Numbered from the stretch's first letter, positions 27,823 through 36,803 are shown. The stretch is 64,000 nt of DNA from Candidatus Berkiella aquae (GCF_001431295.2 NZ_LKAJ02000001.1:2976001-3040000); one strand, 5' to 3'. The notes: generated by a model from the sequence alone, not told the origin. Numbers and translations are program-made.

Positions 27823-28650
27823 TTAAATATCAAATTTAAACTGTTTTCTTTTCTTTAATATTTCTAAGCGTATATCTTTGATGACATTAATTATCCATTG
27901 AATAAAAATCATAAGATCATTCTTTGTTATTATTATTTTATCTCCATCTTTAATTTTTATTTTATGGAAATCAACTGTGATATTTGGTTTATTTTTAATA
28001 CTGGGATTTTTTTTCATATAAGGCTCTAATTTTTGCCAATCATCAATACTTAAATTTCCAATATATATTTCGAAATGTGGTAACGATATTTCATACTCGT
28101 CTCCTGGGCTTTTAAATGAAACAGGGTTTGCATGTGCATCCCAATGCTCTATTGCATTTCTAGTTTGATACAACTTGCTAAATATTACTCGGTCATCTTG
28201 GTTAATATATTGAGACAGTTCTTCCAATTTTTTATATAGTGAAGTTTCCTTTCTAATTTTCTCAAATTCTTCTTTTATAAAACCATCAATGCTTTTATGA
28301 TTTTTAGTTTTGTTTATAGAATCAAACTTAGATTCCAATACCACCAATATCCTTTCCATGTGTAATATTTCATCAAGAAAAATTACGAAAGAACTGATAA
28401 TGTCGTTATAGCATTTTCTGAAAGACCACGGAATTAAATCTTTTCTAATTAAATCTAATTCAGATTCTGATACTGAAGATGTAAAAACAATAGGATAGCC
28501 GCTAATACTTTCGTGATAGATATCACTTTCAAATTCATCAATTTTACATTTGGAAGCATCTAAGTACCTTGCAAAGAAGGATATTCTATCAATTCTTTGA
28601 ATACAGTCACTGACTATTTTTTCAATATCAAAATATATTATCTGAACCAA
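27823..28650 (-). CDS. HEPN-like protein (putative RNase or defence component)
   Basis: 275 residues, very AT-rich coding sequence. A helical N-terminal two-thirds carries QTRNAIEHWDA, in which Arg164-x4-His169 fits the RX4-6H active-site motif of HEPN ribonucleases. The C-terminal part is beta/helical with many lysines. The start is TTG with AGGGA 6 bases upstream. It faces away from the toxin-like operon at 29353, separated by a decayed island repeat. HEPN proteins are common in toxin-antitoxin and anti-phage systems, but the motif is short and the fold assignment is tentative. Confidence 0.55.
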   Translation of the reverse strand: MVQIIYFDIEKIVSDCIQRIDRISFFARYLDASKCKIDEFESDIYHESISGYPIVFTSSVSESELDLIRKDLIPWSFRKCYNDIISSFVIFLDEILHMERILVVLESKFDSINKTKNHKSIDGFIKEEFEKIRKETSLYKKLEELSQYINQDDRVIFSKLYQTRNAIEHWDAHANPVSFKSPGDEYEISLPHFEIYIGNLSIDDWQKLEPYMKKNPSIKNKPNITVDFHKIKIKDGDKIIITKNDLMIFIQWIINVIKDIRLEILKKRKQFKFDI

Positions 28651-28772
28651 ATTTATGTCCCTATCTATGCACTGAAATCAATATGCAAACTCATCAAACA
28701 ACCATATTTCAAGAATAGTTATATTACAGAGATTATGCCTTTAATAAAATCTAATTTGAAACTATATTAGTT

Positions 28773-29055
28773 GTTGCACCGCTACCGAGGTGCCGGGTGT
28801 GGGGGCATTCTTGTCCCAAGGTTTCACTCACTCGCTAACGCTCATTCGTTTTACCCTTGGCTAGCAAATATCGCAGCTGCCACTGCTAAAGACTGTCGCA
28901 CCCCAAAACGATGAGCGTAGCGAATCATTCGCCCACTTAAAAGGGGCTGCTTATTTGTAAAACAAGCGGGGGATTTTTTTCTAATCAACTATCTCAGTCA
29001 TCGCATGGCAGCGAGGTTATTCGCTACCCCTCTGCGAAGCTACAATGGGGAAAAC
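28773..29055. repeat. Degenerate copy of the island repeat
   Basis: Begins with the same head as array 1 (GTTGCAC, then CACTCACTCGCTAACGC and GGCTAGCAAATATCGCAGC). It continues with ACGATGAGCGTAGCGAATCATTCGCCCAC, GTAAAACAAGCGGGGGATTTTT, and a mutated CTACCCCTCTGCGAAGCTACAATGGGG block. It splits the island between the HEPN-like gene and the toxin-like operon. Confidence 0.7.
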
Positions 29056-29352
29056 AACCACCGCCATAATATAGCCACAATAGCTGCGTAACAAATGATT
29101 ATATCCATCAACTGTTTTCTTTGACTTTTCCTGAATGTGATTAAAGTTTCTCTTACCGGCGCTGTATTAGGTGTATTGAAGGTTTCACAACGTTAGATAT
29201 TTGTATATTCACGTAATCTTGCCCTTTCTAAGATGATGCCTAAAGAAATGCATCTCATTAACCAAATATTATCCTCTATACAATCAAAAATGTTGACATC
29301 GGTAAATTCATGATCAACAATTAAACTGAAGATAACAAAAAAGGGTGTAGTA
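29056..29352. other. Leader region of the 29353 operon
   Basis: About 300 bp of AT-rich DNA between the degenerate repeat and the GTG start at 29353. A TTGACA at 29293 has no good -10 at the usual distance. No ORF or RNA recognised. Confidence 0.3.
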
Positions 29353-29730
29353 GTGGTTTCAAGATATACACTGGAGGGGATAATTGGGCTTGCTCAAGAT
29401 GTTAAGATTAAAGACCATAGATTCGGACAAAAAAGGGCGATTGAGGTAGTGATTAGAATTTTCAAGTTAACTGCAAACCAAGCTAGAAATTTCATAATTA
29501 GAGAAGTTTCTAAATTAGAACATCATAATTTTGCAAGATCCACCCATTATGGTGGCATGACATTTGATATTTATGGCAAGAGAATTAATAATATTCCGTT
29601 TTATATCAAGTTTTCAATTATAGATGATTCTATCGGCCAATTTATCTATGTAATTTCTTTCCATCCTACAGAAGATGTATTGACTACACAGTCTGAAACT
29701 TTGGAAGCATACAAAGGAGAAGGCTTATGA
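29353..29730 (+). CDS. MqsR-like toxin of a type II toxin-antitoxin pair
   Basis: 125 residues from a GTG start (AAGGGTG upstream). The C-terminal half has a beta-sheet pattern (FYIKFSIIDDSIGQFIYVISFHP) that resembles the core strands of MqsR ribosome-dependent mRNA interferases (YLKI-VIHD--IVSF). The N-terminal half has the IIGLAQDVKIKD helix region. The next gene encodes a zinc-finger/HTH protein like MqsA and overlaps by four bases (ATGA), as in mqsRA. The relationship is distant and the catalytic residues are not clear; a DUF4258-type protein is an alternative. Confidence 0.55.
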   Translation: MVSRYTLEGIIGLAQDVKIKDHRFGQKRAIEVVIRIFKLTANQARNFIIREVSKLEHHNFARSTHYGGMTFDIYGKRINNIPFYIKFSIIDDSIGQFIYVISFHPTEDVLTTQSETLEAYKGEGL

Positions 29731-30272
29731 ATGCTGCACTTACCAAATGTGTTTTATGTAATGTTAATTTAGAACAAACAAATTTAAAAAATACATCAAT
29801 GCCATGGAAAGATTTTCCAAATGTAATAGTTCTCAAAGATCTATATGTCTGGGGATGCCCAGAATGTGGTGAAAAAATCATATCCGGCAATGAAATCACT
29901 GCCCTAGATGATATTTTAAAATTTGCCATCAAAGAAGAAACCTCTCATTTAATATCTGAAATTAAGAATAAATCGGGATTAAGTCAAAAAGAATTATCAA
30001 TGCATATAGGAATTTCCGAAGTATACTTGTCAAAATTAATTAGCAAAAAGACCATTCCTAGCTTCGAAAAATTTAATTACTTAAGACTATTAAATCAGAC
30101 TGTCAAATATTTAACCAATAATGTGGCCGCTGGTATATTAACTAAACATACTGAAGAGAGAAAAATACATATCGTTGACTTAACAAAATACGAATATTTG
30201 AATGAAGATGAAAGGATTAGATACTCAACACCAAGTCAATTTTGTAGAATATTAGAGCATAAGCAGGTATAA
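29727..30272 (+). CDS. MqsA/YgiT-type zinc-finger and HTH antitoxin or regulator
   Basis: 181 residues. An N-terminal zinc ribbon has two CxxC pairs (CVLC about residues 8-11 and CPEC about 45-48), followed by an XRE-type helix-turn-helix (SGLSQKELSMHIGISEVYLS, about residues 86-105). This is the MqsA architecture: a zinc domain neutralising the toxin and an HTH repressing the operon. A further roughly 60-residue tail is longer than in MqsA. It overlaps the toxin-like gene by four bases, and the ATPase gene follows after 4 bases, suggesting that the pair controls the downstream genes. Confidence 0.75.
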   Translation: MNAALTKCVLCNVNLEQTNLKNTSMPWKDFPNVIVLKDLYVWGCPECGEKIISGNEITALDDILKFAIKEETSHLISEIKNKSGLSQKELSMHIGISEVYLSKLISKKTIPSFEKFNYLRLLNQTVKYLTNNVAAGILTKHTEERKIHIVDLTKYEYLNEDERIRYSTPSQFCRILEHKQV

Positions 30273-30276
30273 GAAA

Positions 30277-31980
30277 TTGAAAACTTTTAAAACACAATTT
30301 ATATCTTTCTATTCTTATAAAGGCGGAGTAGGAAGAACTAGTGCATTAATCAATACTGCTTTAATTATGGCTATGAAAGGAGAGCGTGTTGTTGTTTTAG
30401 ATTTTGACTTGGAAGCCCCTGGATTATTTTCTTATGTAATGGAGATCGCTGAGAAATATAATATAAGTAAAGAAGATGTAAAATGTAAAAGAGGAATTTT
30501 AGAATATTTACATGATTCTATTAATAAAAAGACAATTCCAGAATTAAGAAAATACTCTATTTCAAATGATAAACTAAATCTAAATATCCAAGGAAAAATT
30601 TGGATTTTGGGGGCCGGGGATACATCAAAAAAAGATTATTCTAAAAAATTAAATTCTTTAGATTGGACTAAAATTTTTGAAGAATCGCATGGCGAGGCTC
30701 TTCTTGAGAACTTCAAGAAGCAAATTATATCTGAATTTGAAAATCCTGATTACGTTTTTATAGATTCAAGAACAGGAATAACTGATATAGGTGGGGTATG
30801 CACTAAATATTTATCTGATTTAGTTGTGGTCCTTTCTTCATTAAACCGTCAAAATATCCTGGGAACATCTGAAGTAGTTTCATCATTCAAAAAATCATAT
30901 ATCGATACTATTTTAGTTGCATCAAATATACCAGTTGGCTTACCTTGGGGTGAAAATCAGCTTTTTCAAGACAGAATTGAAAAATTCTCCAAATTTTTCG
31001 AACAAAATCCTGATTTACTCATCTATCATTATCCTAGTCTATCTTTAACTGAATATCTTCCAAGCTTATTCAAGTTAGAAAAAAGCAAGGTAATTTTGCA
31101 AGAAGATCCTCTTTTACTTTCATATGAGAATTTAGCTCATACAATTGAGAGTAAAAATTCTTTCAACTTCAAAAGAGCCATCTCTGAAGTTGCCATTAAA
31201 ATGAGATTCAGTGAAGATCAGAAAACTTCGGAATCTCTCAAAGAAGAGCTAGAAACACTTAGAAAAAATTATTCTAATAGAATCCCTATAATTGACTTGC
31301 TTGATAAAATTATTCAAGCTATTGATTTATTTAAAGATAAAGATATCAAGATTAAATTAGATGACAAAAGCACACTAAAACTAATATCTTATATTAAAAA
31401 TTTCCTTGATGAGTATAAATTTGAAATAGATATGGGAGTTCTTCCAGTCTTACGAAATATGATACTACATGAATCATCAGCTATTATTTACAAGATCGCG
31501 CTGAAGAATGTAAGTGATTTAATTAAAAACTCAGCATGGTTTGATATATTAACCTCTCATCACAAAAATGAAATTGTAAAAAATTTAATTAAAAATAAAC
31601 ATTATGAATTTGTGATAAAAAATTTAAAAGAAGAAAAAAATACTTTCTTTATTTTTTCAAGAGGATATTCTGCCGAACAACTTGAGAAAAAAGCATTAGC
31701 TAATGAATTATATAACGCATATGTAGAGAAAATAGAAGAAAGAAGATTTAACCTTAAAAGCCCCGAAACTGCCTTTGTTTGTGCTTATGCATTTTATAAA
31801 TTAGGCAATAATGCTAAAGCTTTAGAATATATTAAAATTAGTAATAAATTACTATTAATACATGATGATGGAAATGAATATTTTGTTCCAACTTTATTTA
31901 GAGAAGTGGAAGGGAAAGATAATTTTCTCAAAGAATTAAATAAATTTGAAAACAACAATCTTAACTCTGTTGACAAGTAA
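30277..31980 (+). CDS. MinD/ParA-type (SIMIBI) ATPase with long C-terminal helical region
   Basis: 567 residues. The N-terminal deviant Walker A is YKGGVGRTS (about residues 11-19). VLDFDLEAPGL follows, and a DSRTGITDIGG segment about residue 160 gives the Walker B/switch region. This KGGVGRT...DLEAPG subtype is common in defence and signalling operons rather than plasmid partition. Residues about 290-567 are helical, possibly TPR-like near the end (AFVCAYAFYKLGNNAKALEYIK). Start TTG. It is third in a four-gene operon, with one base before the next start codon. Biochemical role unknown. Confidence 0.8.
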   Translation: MKTFKTQFISFYSYKGGVGRTSALINTALIMAMKGERVVVLDFDLEAPGLFSYVMEIAEKYNISKEDVKCKRGILEYLHDSINKKTIPELRKYSISNDKLNLNIQGKIWILGAGDTSKKDYSKKLNSLDWTKIFEESHGEALLENFKKQIISEFENPDYVFIDSRTGITDIGGVCTKYLSDLVVVLSSLNRQNILGTSEVVSSFKKSYIDTILVASNIPVGLPWGENQLFQDRIEKFSKFFEQNPDLLIYHYPSLSLTEYLPSLFKLEKSKVILQEDPLLLSYENLAHTIESKNSFNFKRAISEVAIKMRFSEDQKTSESLKEELETLRKNYSNRIPIIDLLDKIIQAIDLFKDKDIKIKLDDKSTLKLISYIKNFLDEYKFEIDMGVLPVLRNMILHESSAIIYKIALKNVSDLIKNSAWFDILTSHHKNEIVKNLIKNKHYEFVIKNLKEEKNTFFIFSRGYSAEQLEKKALANELYNAYVEKIEERRFNLKSPETAFVCAYAFYKLGNNAKALEYIKISNKLLLIHDDGNEYFVPTLFREVEGKDNFLKELNKFENNNLNSVDK

Positions 31981-31981
31981 T

Positions 31982-33679
31982 ATGCTTGAATTAAAGAAAA
32001 TCACTATATACAAGATTAAAGATGGGATTGATTTTAATAAATTCCTTAAACAATTCCCAAATGGTTATGACTTAGTTACGAAAGTTAACAATAGTAAAAT
32101 ATACGTAAAATTTGAAAATCATAAAAGTGATCTGAAAACAAACAAAGATATTCCATGGATATCCTTCCTTAATTCAGGATTCGATAGCGATCAGTATCTA
32201 TATTCAGCAATGAATAGCTACCCTCGCGCTATCGTAGGGATAAAGATCCGAATTGATGCTGATAAGCATATCTATTTTGCAATGACTTTTGGCCAACACG
32301 GTGACATGTTTTTAGATAAGAACCACATAGTGCATGATTTTGGAATAAAAGTCGCAATGAATATTTGCGACCATGACAAATTACGAAAAGTGCAAACATC
32401 AATTTATGAATCCGTCACACATCAAACTGAACGACAGTTAAGTATAGCATCAGGATTAAGTACATTTGGAATAAATGAAACAGAATTTTTGAGAATGATC
32501 TCAGGTAATGTTAATGATGAATTTTCTGATGTGATAGATTCCTTTAAAGGGAAAGACAGCATTGCCCTTAAATTGCCAGAATCTCTTACTTGGAATAAAT
32601 TAATTGATATTTGCAACAGATTCGAAGAACGTTACAAATCCGCTGATTATAAGAAAACTGATTTTAAATCTTATGATTTGTTCCGCCATGAATCTGACCC
32701 TCAAATAATTAATACATTAGATTCATTACTTTGCTCAAAGATTGCAGATAAATCTTTTGACAAAATTCATCTGGCTCCACCGGAATTCGTTGGAAATGAA
32801 GATCTTTCTTATTGTTATAATAGAGATACTGAAAAAGAAAATAATTTCTATGATGATTTAAGAATAGATGATTTAGTTTCGCATCATAAAATATCAAAAG
32901 AAAGCTTTAGTATTTCTTCAATAAAGAGATGGGACATTTATGGTTACAATCATGAACACCAAAGAAAATACAAGCTTTGGAATGGTTACCAATGTCTAAT
33001 TGCAGAAATTGAACTAGATGATAAAACATATATTCTAGCAAATTCTCAATGGCGAGAAGTATCTCAAGATTTAAAAACAATCGTGTCTGAATATTTAGAA
33101 AATAAAGATATTGTCAAGGAAATAGAATATCTTCCAATAGATGTAAATATTTTTGATGCAACTAAAAGACAAAATCGTGAAGAAATTTATAATGCGCATG
33201 TTGCTGAAAATGTTAAAGATGTATTTCTGTTTGATAAATCTAAAATATCTATCGCAGGAGAAAAGAAATATGAAATATGCGATCTGTTGAACAAAAACAA
33301 ACATATTATTCATGTCAAACGCTATTCTCATGGAGCAGCATCAATAAGCCATTTGTTTATACAAGGAAGATTTTATTCTTATGCTTTCTCAACGAACGCA
33401 ACCTGTCGCCAAGAAATGCGTGCCTGGATTGACAATAATTCGCATTCAGCGAAAGATATTTTCAAATCTATTATTCCAGAACATAACAATGATATTAATG
33501 AATCTGAATATACGATAGTTTTTTGTGTTTTACATGATAGCGAAAAATTTGACATATCCGATTTGCCTTTTATGACTCAATATGAATTAATGAACTCACA
33601 TAAATATTTGACCCAAGATAGAAAGTTTAAATCATGCATAACTTTTAAACGAGTTAAACTAGGCTCAATAGAAAATTAA
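31982..33679 (+). CDS. TIGR04141/DUF6119-like sporadically distributed protein
   Basis: 565 residues from ATG 31982, one base after the stop of the ATPase gene; the longer frame from 31946 would overlap that gene. The layout recalls the TIGR04141/DUF6119 family: an N-terminal beta segment (LKKITIYKIKDGIDF), SYPRAIVGIKIRID and FAMTFGQHGDMFLD, then the DFGIKVAMN region, and in the C-terminal third IIHVKRYSHGAASISHLFIQG. Members are patchily distributed, often beside HTH or TA-like genes, and are suspected defence components, but no molecular function is known to me. Last gene of the operon. Confidence 0.75.
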   Translation: MLELKKITIYKIKDGIDFNKFLKQFPNGYDLVTKVNNSKIYVKFENHKSDLKTNKDIPWISFLNSGFDSDQYLYSAMNSYPRAIVGIKIRIDADKHIYFAMTFGQHGDMFLDKNHIVHDFGIKVAMNICDHDKLRKVQTSIYESVTHQTERQLSIASGLSTFGINETEFLRMISGNVNDEFSDVIDSFKGKDSIALKLPESLTWNKLIDICNRFEERYKSADYKKTDFKSYDLFRHESDPQIINTLDSLLCSKIADKSFDKIHLAPPEFVGNEDLSYCYNRDTEKENNFYDDLRIDDLVSHHKISKESFSISSIKRWDIYGYNHEHQRKYKLWNGYQCLIAEIELDDKTYILANSQWREVSQDLKTIVSEYLENKDIVKEIEYLPIDVNIFDATKRQNREEIYNAHVAENVKDVFLFDKSKISIAGEKKYEICDLLNKNKHIIHVKRYSHGAASISHLFIQGRFYSYAFSTNATCRQEMRAWIDNNSHSAKDIFKSIIPEHNNDINESEYTIVFCVLHDSEKFDISDLPFMTQYELMNSHKYLTQDRKFKSCITFKRVKLGSIEN

Positions 33680-33807
33680 TACTCGGAAAATTTTAAAATT
33701 CAAATTTCTTATCTCTTCACTCATTAGTCCCCCATGGAGGCATTAACCGCAATGGGGGAAAAGAGAATCCTCCTCGCAAAGAACTGCAGAAGCGGTGACA
33801 CAAATTA

Positions 33808-34051
33808 TTAAGATAAAAATCCCCCGCTCGCCCAAGTGCGAGCTGCCCCCTTTTATTCAAAGGGGGCGATCTATGTTACAAACCGGGCGCATAGGTAACA
33901 CTTTAAACTGGTATCATCTCTCATGACTTTGCAGCTACCGCTGTTAATGAATGTCAATTCACGATAACGATGAGCGTAGCGAATCATTCGCCCACTTTGT
34001 TTAAAAGGGGGCCGATTGTTTGTAAAACAAGCGGGGGGATTTTTATCTTAA
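33808..34051. mobile_element. MITE-like palindromic element, copy 3 (enlarged centre)
   Basis: Same inverted termini (TTAAGATAAAAATCCCCC and GGGGGGATTTTTATCTTAA), but the middle holds about 85 extra bases (from roughly 33870 to 33955), including ATCGCTACC-like head-segment sequence such as GCAGCTACCGCTG. It shows insertion or gene conversion between repeat parts. Confidence 0.55.
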
Positions 34052-34220
34052 TCAGCGATATCCATCATCGAATGATGCTACCTTTGTAACAGTGACGATA
34101 TGTTTAGAAAATCCTCGCGGTAGCGAAGAAATTCGCTAGCCCCTATGAAGGCGCAAAGCGCCGCAATGGGGGGTACAAGAATTCTCCTCCCAAAAGAAAC
34201 CGCGGTGGCGGTGACACAAA

Positions 34221-34380
34221 TTAAGATAAAAATCCCCCGCTCGCTTAAAAGCTCGCTGCCCCCTTTTATTCAAAGGGGGCCATCAATTTCCGATAACGAT
34301 GAGCGTAGCGAATCATTCGCCCACTTTGTTAAAAAGGGGGCCGATTGTTTGAAAATCAAGCGGGGGGATTTTTATCTTAA
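34221..34380. mobile_element. MITE-like palindromic element, copy 4
   Basis: 160 bp, intact inverted ends and inner inverted pair, near-identical to the 26007 copy with scattered substitutions. Confidence 0.62.
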
Positions 34381-34549
34381 TCAGCGATATCCATCATCGA
34401 ATGATGTAACCACCAGCAATAACAATGTATTTATAAACTCCTCGCGGCAGCGAGGAAATTTGCTAGCCCCCTATGAAGGCGCAAAGCGCCGCAATGGGGG
34501 GTACAGAAAATTTCTCTCTCAAAAACCGCGGCAGCGGTGACACAAATTA

Positions 34550-34707
34550 TTAAGATAAAAATCCCCCGCTCGCTTAAAAGCTCGCTGCCCCCTTTTATTC
34601 AAAGAGGGCGATCAATTTCCGACAACGATGAGCGTAGCGAATCATTCGCCCACTTTGTTTAAAAGGGGGCCGCTTATTTGAAAATCAAGTGGGGATTTTT
34701 ATCTTAA
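34550..34707. mobile_element. MITE-like palindromic element, copy 5
   Basis: 158 bp with intact termini (right end shortened to GGGGATTTTTATCTTAA). Confidence 0.62.
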
Positions 34708-34879
34708 TCAACGATATCCATCATTGAATGATGCTACCTTTATAACAGTGACAATGTGTTTAGAAAATCCTCGCGGCAGCGAGGACATTAGCTAGCCCCC
34801 TATGAAGGCGCAAAGCGCCGCAATGGGGGGTACAAAAATTCCCCTCTCACAAGAACCGCGGGAGCGGTGACACAAATTA

Positions 34880-34925
34880 TTAAGATAAAAATCCCCCGCT
34901 CGCAAAGCTTGCGGGGGATTTTAAG
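34880..34925 (-). terminator. Deleted MITE-like element acting as a hairpin after yadH
   Basis: Only the outer ends remain: AAAAATCCCCCGC-TCGCAAAGCTT-GCGGGGGATTTT forms a 13-bp stem followed on the minus strand by a T-rich tract (ATTTTTATCTT). It starts five bases beyond the yadH stop, so it probably serves as the yadGH terminator. Confidence 0.6.
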
Positions 34926-34929
34926 AATA

Positions 34930-35700
34930 TTAGGACTTCATCGCCGTGCCTTCCTCAAGCAGATACCAAGTCCAAAAATATAAAATCACACAGCATGCAC
35001 CAATAAAAATCAGCGAAATTTCAACCGGCACATCCGACACTCCCAACATGCCATAGCGAAATGCATTTACCATGTAGAGGATGGGATTCAAATGCGATAG
35101 CTTTTGCCAAAACGGTGATAACATGTGCATTGAATAGAATACACCACCAAGATAGGTTAAGGGTGTGAGCACAAAGGTTGGGATGATACTAATATCATCA
35201 AATTTTTTCGAGAAGATAGCATTAATCAGCCCGGCTAAAGAGAACAGCATAGCAGTTAATAACACACTAAAAAAGATAACTGCCATATTGTGGACATGCA
35301 GCTTGGTAAAAAACAAAGCAACACAAGTGACAATGAGCCCCACTAAACATCCTCGCGCAACGCCCCCAATCATAAAACCTAGCATAATCACCCAGCTAGA
35401 CATTGGCGATACATACATTTCTTCAATATTGCGTTGAAACTTAGTACCAAAAAAGGAAGCGACCACATTCGCATAAGCATTATTAATCACAGCCATCATG
35501 ATAAGACCGGGGGCAATATATTCGATGTAACGATAACCATCAATCACACCAATTCGAGGCCCAATTAAACCACCAAATATCACAAAATACAGTACCATTG
35601 ACACCGGGGAAGGGAGTAATGTCTGTGTCCAAATGCGAAAAAAACGCATTACCTCACGGCGTGTTAATGTCGATAGTGCAATCCAATTTAAATGTGTCAC
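34930..35700 (-). CDS. yadH: YadH-type ABC-2 permease
   Basis: Inner-membrane permease of 256 residues with six hydrophobic helices. It closely follows E. coli YadH from memory: FRIWTQTLLPSPVSM, FGGLIGPRIG, FIVPGLIMM-like IAPGLIMMAVINNAYANV and FFGTKFQRNIEE. It works with the adjacent ATPase YadG; the substrate is unknown. The two genes are 9 bases apart. Confidence 0.92.
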   Translation of the reverse strand: MTHLNWIALSTLTRREVMRFFRIWTQTLLPSPVSMVLYFVIFGGLIGPRIGVIDGYRYIEYIAPGLIMMAVINNAYANVVASFFGTKFQRNIEEMYVSPMSSWVIMLGFMIGGVARGCLVGLIVTCVALFFTKLHVHNMAVIFFSVLLTAMLFSLAGLINAIFSKKFDDISIIPTFVLTPLTYLGGVFYSMHMLSPFWQKLSHLNPILYMVNAFRYGMLGVSDVPVEISLIFIGACCVILYFWTWYLLEEGTAMKS

Positions 35701-35709
35701 GATACCTCT

Positions 35710-36621
35710 TTATTTTTGTGTCACTAAATTGAGGAATAATTCTTCTAAACGATTGGTTTTGTTGCGTAAGCTCGTCACTTCAATGCCAAGCTGTGAAAGC
35801 GCTGTAAAGAGATGATTAATTGAACTTTCTTTTGAAAAACTGACTTCTAAAGTCACATTATCATTTTGCACAAACTCAAAGCCACTTAACTGCGGTAAGG
35901 TGGCGATAGGTTCTTTTAAATCAAGTACTAACGTTTCACGATGCAAAGTGGCGATAAGGCGTTTGATGCTGGTATTTTCGATCAATTCACCATGATTAAT
36001 AATCGCAATCTGTTTACATAAACTTTCTGCTTCTTCCAAGTAATGGGTTGTTAAAATAATGGTGATGCCTTTTTCATTCAGTTCTTTTAAAAAAGCCCAT
36101 AGCGTTCTACGAAGTTCAATATCAACCCCTGCGGTTGGCTCATCTAAAATGAGAATTTTAGGATCATGAATTAAGCCTCTGGCAATCATCAAACGTCGTT
36201 TCAAACCGCCTGATAAAGTTCTAGCAGGATCATACGCTTTATCCCACAGGCCCAAGCGCTTCAGATAATATTCCGCCCTTTCTTTCGCTTTTGCGTACTC
36301 AATGCCGTAATAACCAGCTTGGTTGGTTAAAATATCGATGCATTTTTCAAATACATTGAAATTAAATTCTTGCGGCACTAATCCCAGCAGCCGCTTCGCG
36401 ACGGTCGTATCTTTATCTAAGTCATGCCCAAATATTTCTATTTGTCCGGCTGTTTTAACCACTAAGGAAGAAATGATGCCAATGGTTGTTGATTTTCCTG
36501 CACCATTGGGCCCTAATAATCCAAAGAAATCGCCTTCTGCAACTTCTAGATCAATACCTTTGAGCGCCTGCGTGCCATTGTCATAGATTTTTTGCAGGTT
36601 ACGGATATTCAGCGCTTTCAT
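35710..36621 (-). CDS. yadG: YadG-type ABC ATPase
   Basis: 303-residue ATP-binding subunit. Walker A GPNGAGKST, LGLVPQEFNFNVFE (Q-loop region), signature LSGGLKRRL, Walker B ILILDEPTAGVDIELRR and H-loop TTHYLEEAE are all present and nearly identical to E. coli YadG motifs. First gene of the yadGH pair; energises YadH. Confidence 0.94.
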   Translation of the reverse strand: MKALNIRNLQKIYDNGTQALKGIDLEVAEGDFFGLLGPNGAGKSTTIGIISSLVVKTAGQIEIFGHDLDKDTTVAKRLLGLVPQEFNFNVFEKCIDILTNQAGYYGIEYAKAKERAEYYLKRLGLWDKAYDPARTLSGGLKRRLMIARGLIHDPKILILDEPTAGVDIELRRTLWAFLKELNEKGITIILTTHYLEEAESLCKQIAIINHGELIENTSIKRLIATLHRETLVLDLKEPIATLPQLSGFEFVQNDNVTLEVSFSKESSINHLFTALSQLGIEVTSLRNKTNRLEELFLNLVTQK

Positions 36622-36683
36622 GATGTTTATTTCTTTACATGGTTGGAAAAGTGACTGTTATTTAATAATATACCACTCGTCCT

Positions 36684-36748
36684 GAAGATGCGATATTGCC
36701 ATTCTAACGAATTATCTAGACGGCATACCCGCCATGCTTCGCATCTTC
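36684..36748. repeat. Inverted repeat in the yadG upstream region
   Basis: GAAGATGCGA (36684-36693) and TCGCATCTTC (36739-36748) form a 10-bp perfect inverted repeat around 45 bases. It sits between divergent genes; it may be an operator, a dispersed repeat or an upstream hairpin. Confidence 0.4.
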
Positions 36749-36803
36749 AAGTACAATAGGTATATACTCTAAATTAAATTGGATAAAGGACATCTCTGTA
36801 AGT

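Larger units (their letters stand above)
33720..34929. repeat. Array 2 of the roughly 330-bp island repeat
   Basis: Three well-preserved units, marked by CTAGCCCC(C)TATGAAGGCGC at 34136, 34463 and 34792 (spacings 327 and 329 bp), plus a diverged unit from about 33727. Each unit carries a hairpin block and a palindromic MITE-like element as in array 1, in the same orientation. It closes the island on the right and runs up to the stop codon of yadH. No genes are accepted within it. Confidence 0.85.

Noticed and set aside
30277-31980. Plasmid partition ParA
   Set aside because: No ParB gene, parS-like repeat or replication gene is adjacent, and the KGGVGRT..DLEAPG subtype with a long C-terminal region is not typical of partition ATPases.
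34145-34540. 131-codon ORF inside array 2
   Set aside because: It runs through repeat units and palindromes; the frame is a by-product of the repeat and lacks a ribosome site.
25614-34929. CRISPR array
   Set aside because: Repeats are about 330 bp, directly tandem and internally palindromic, without short repeat-spacer alternation; no cas genes nearby.
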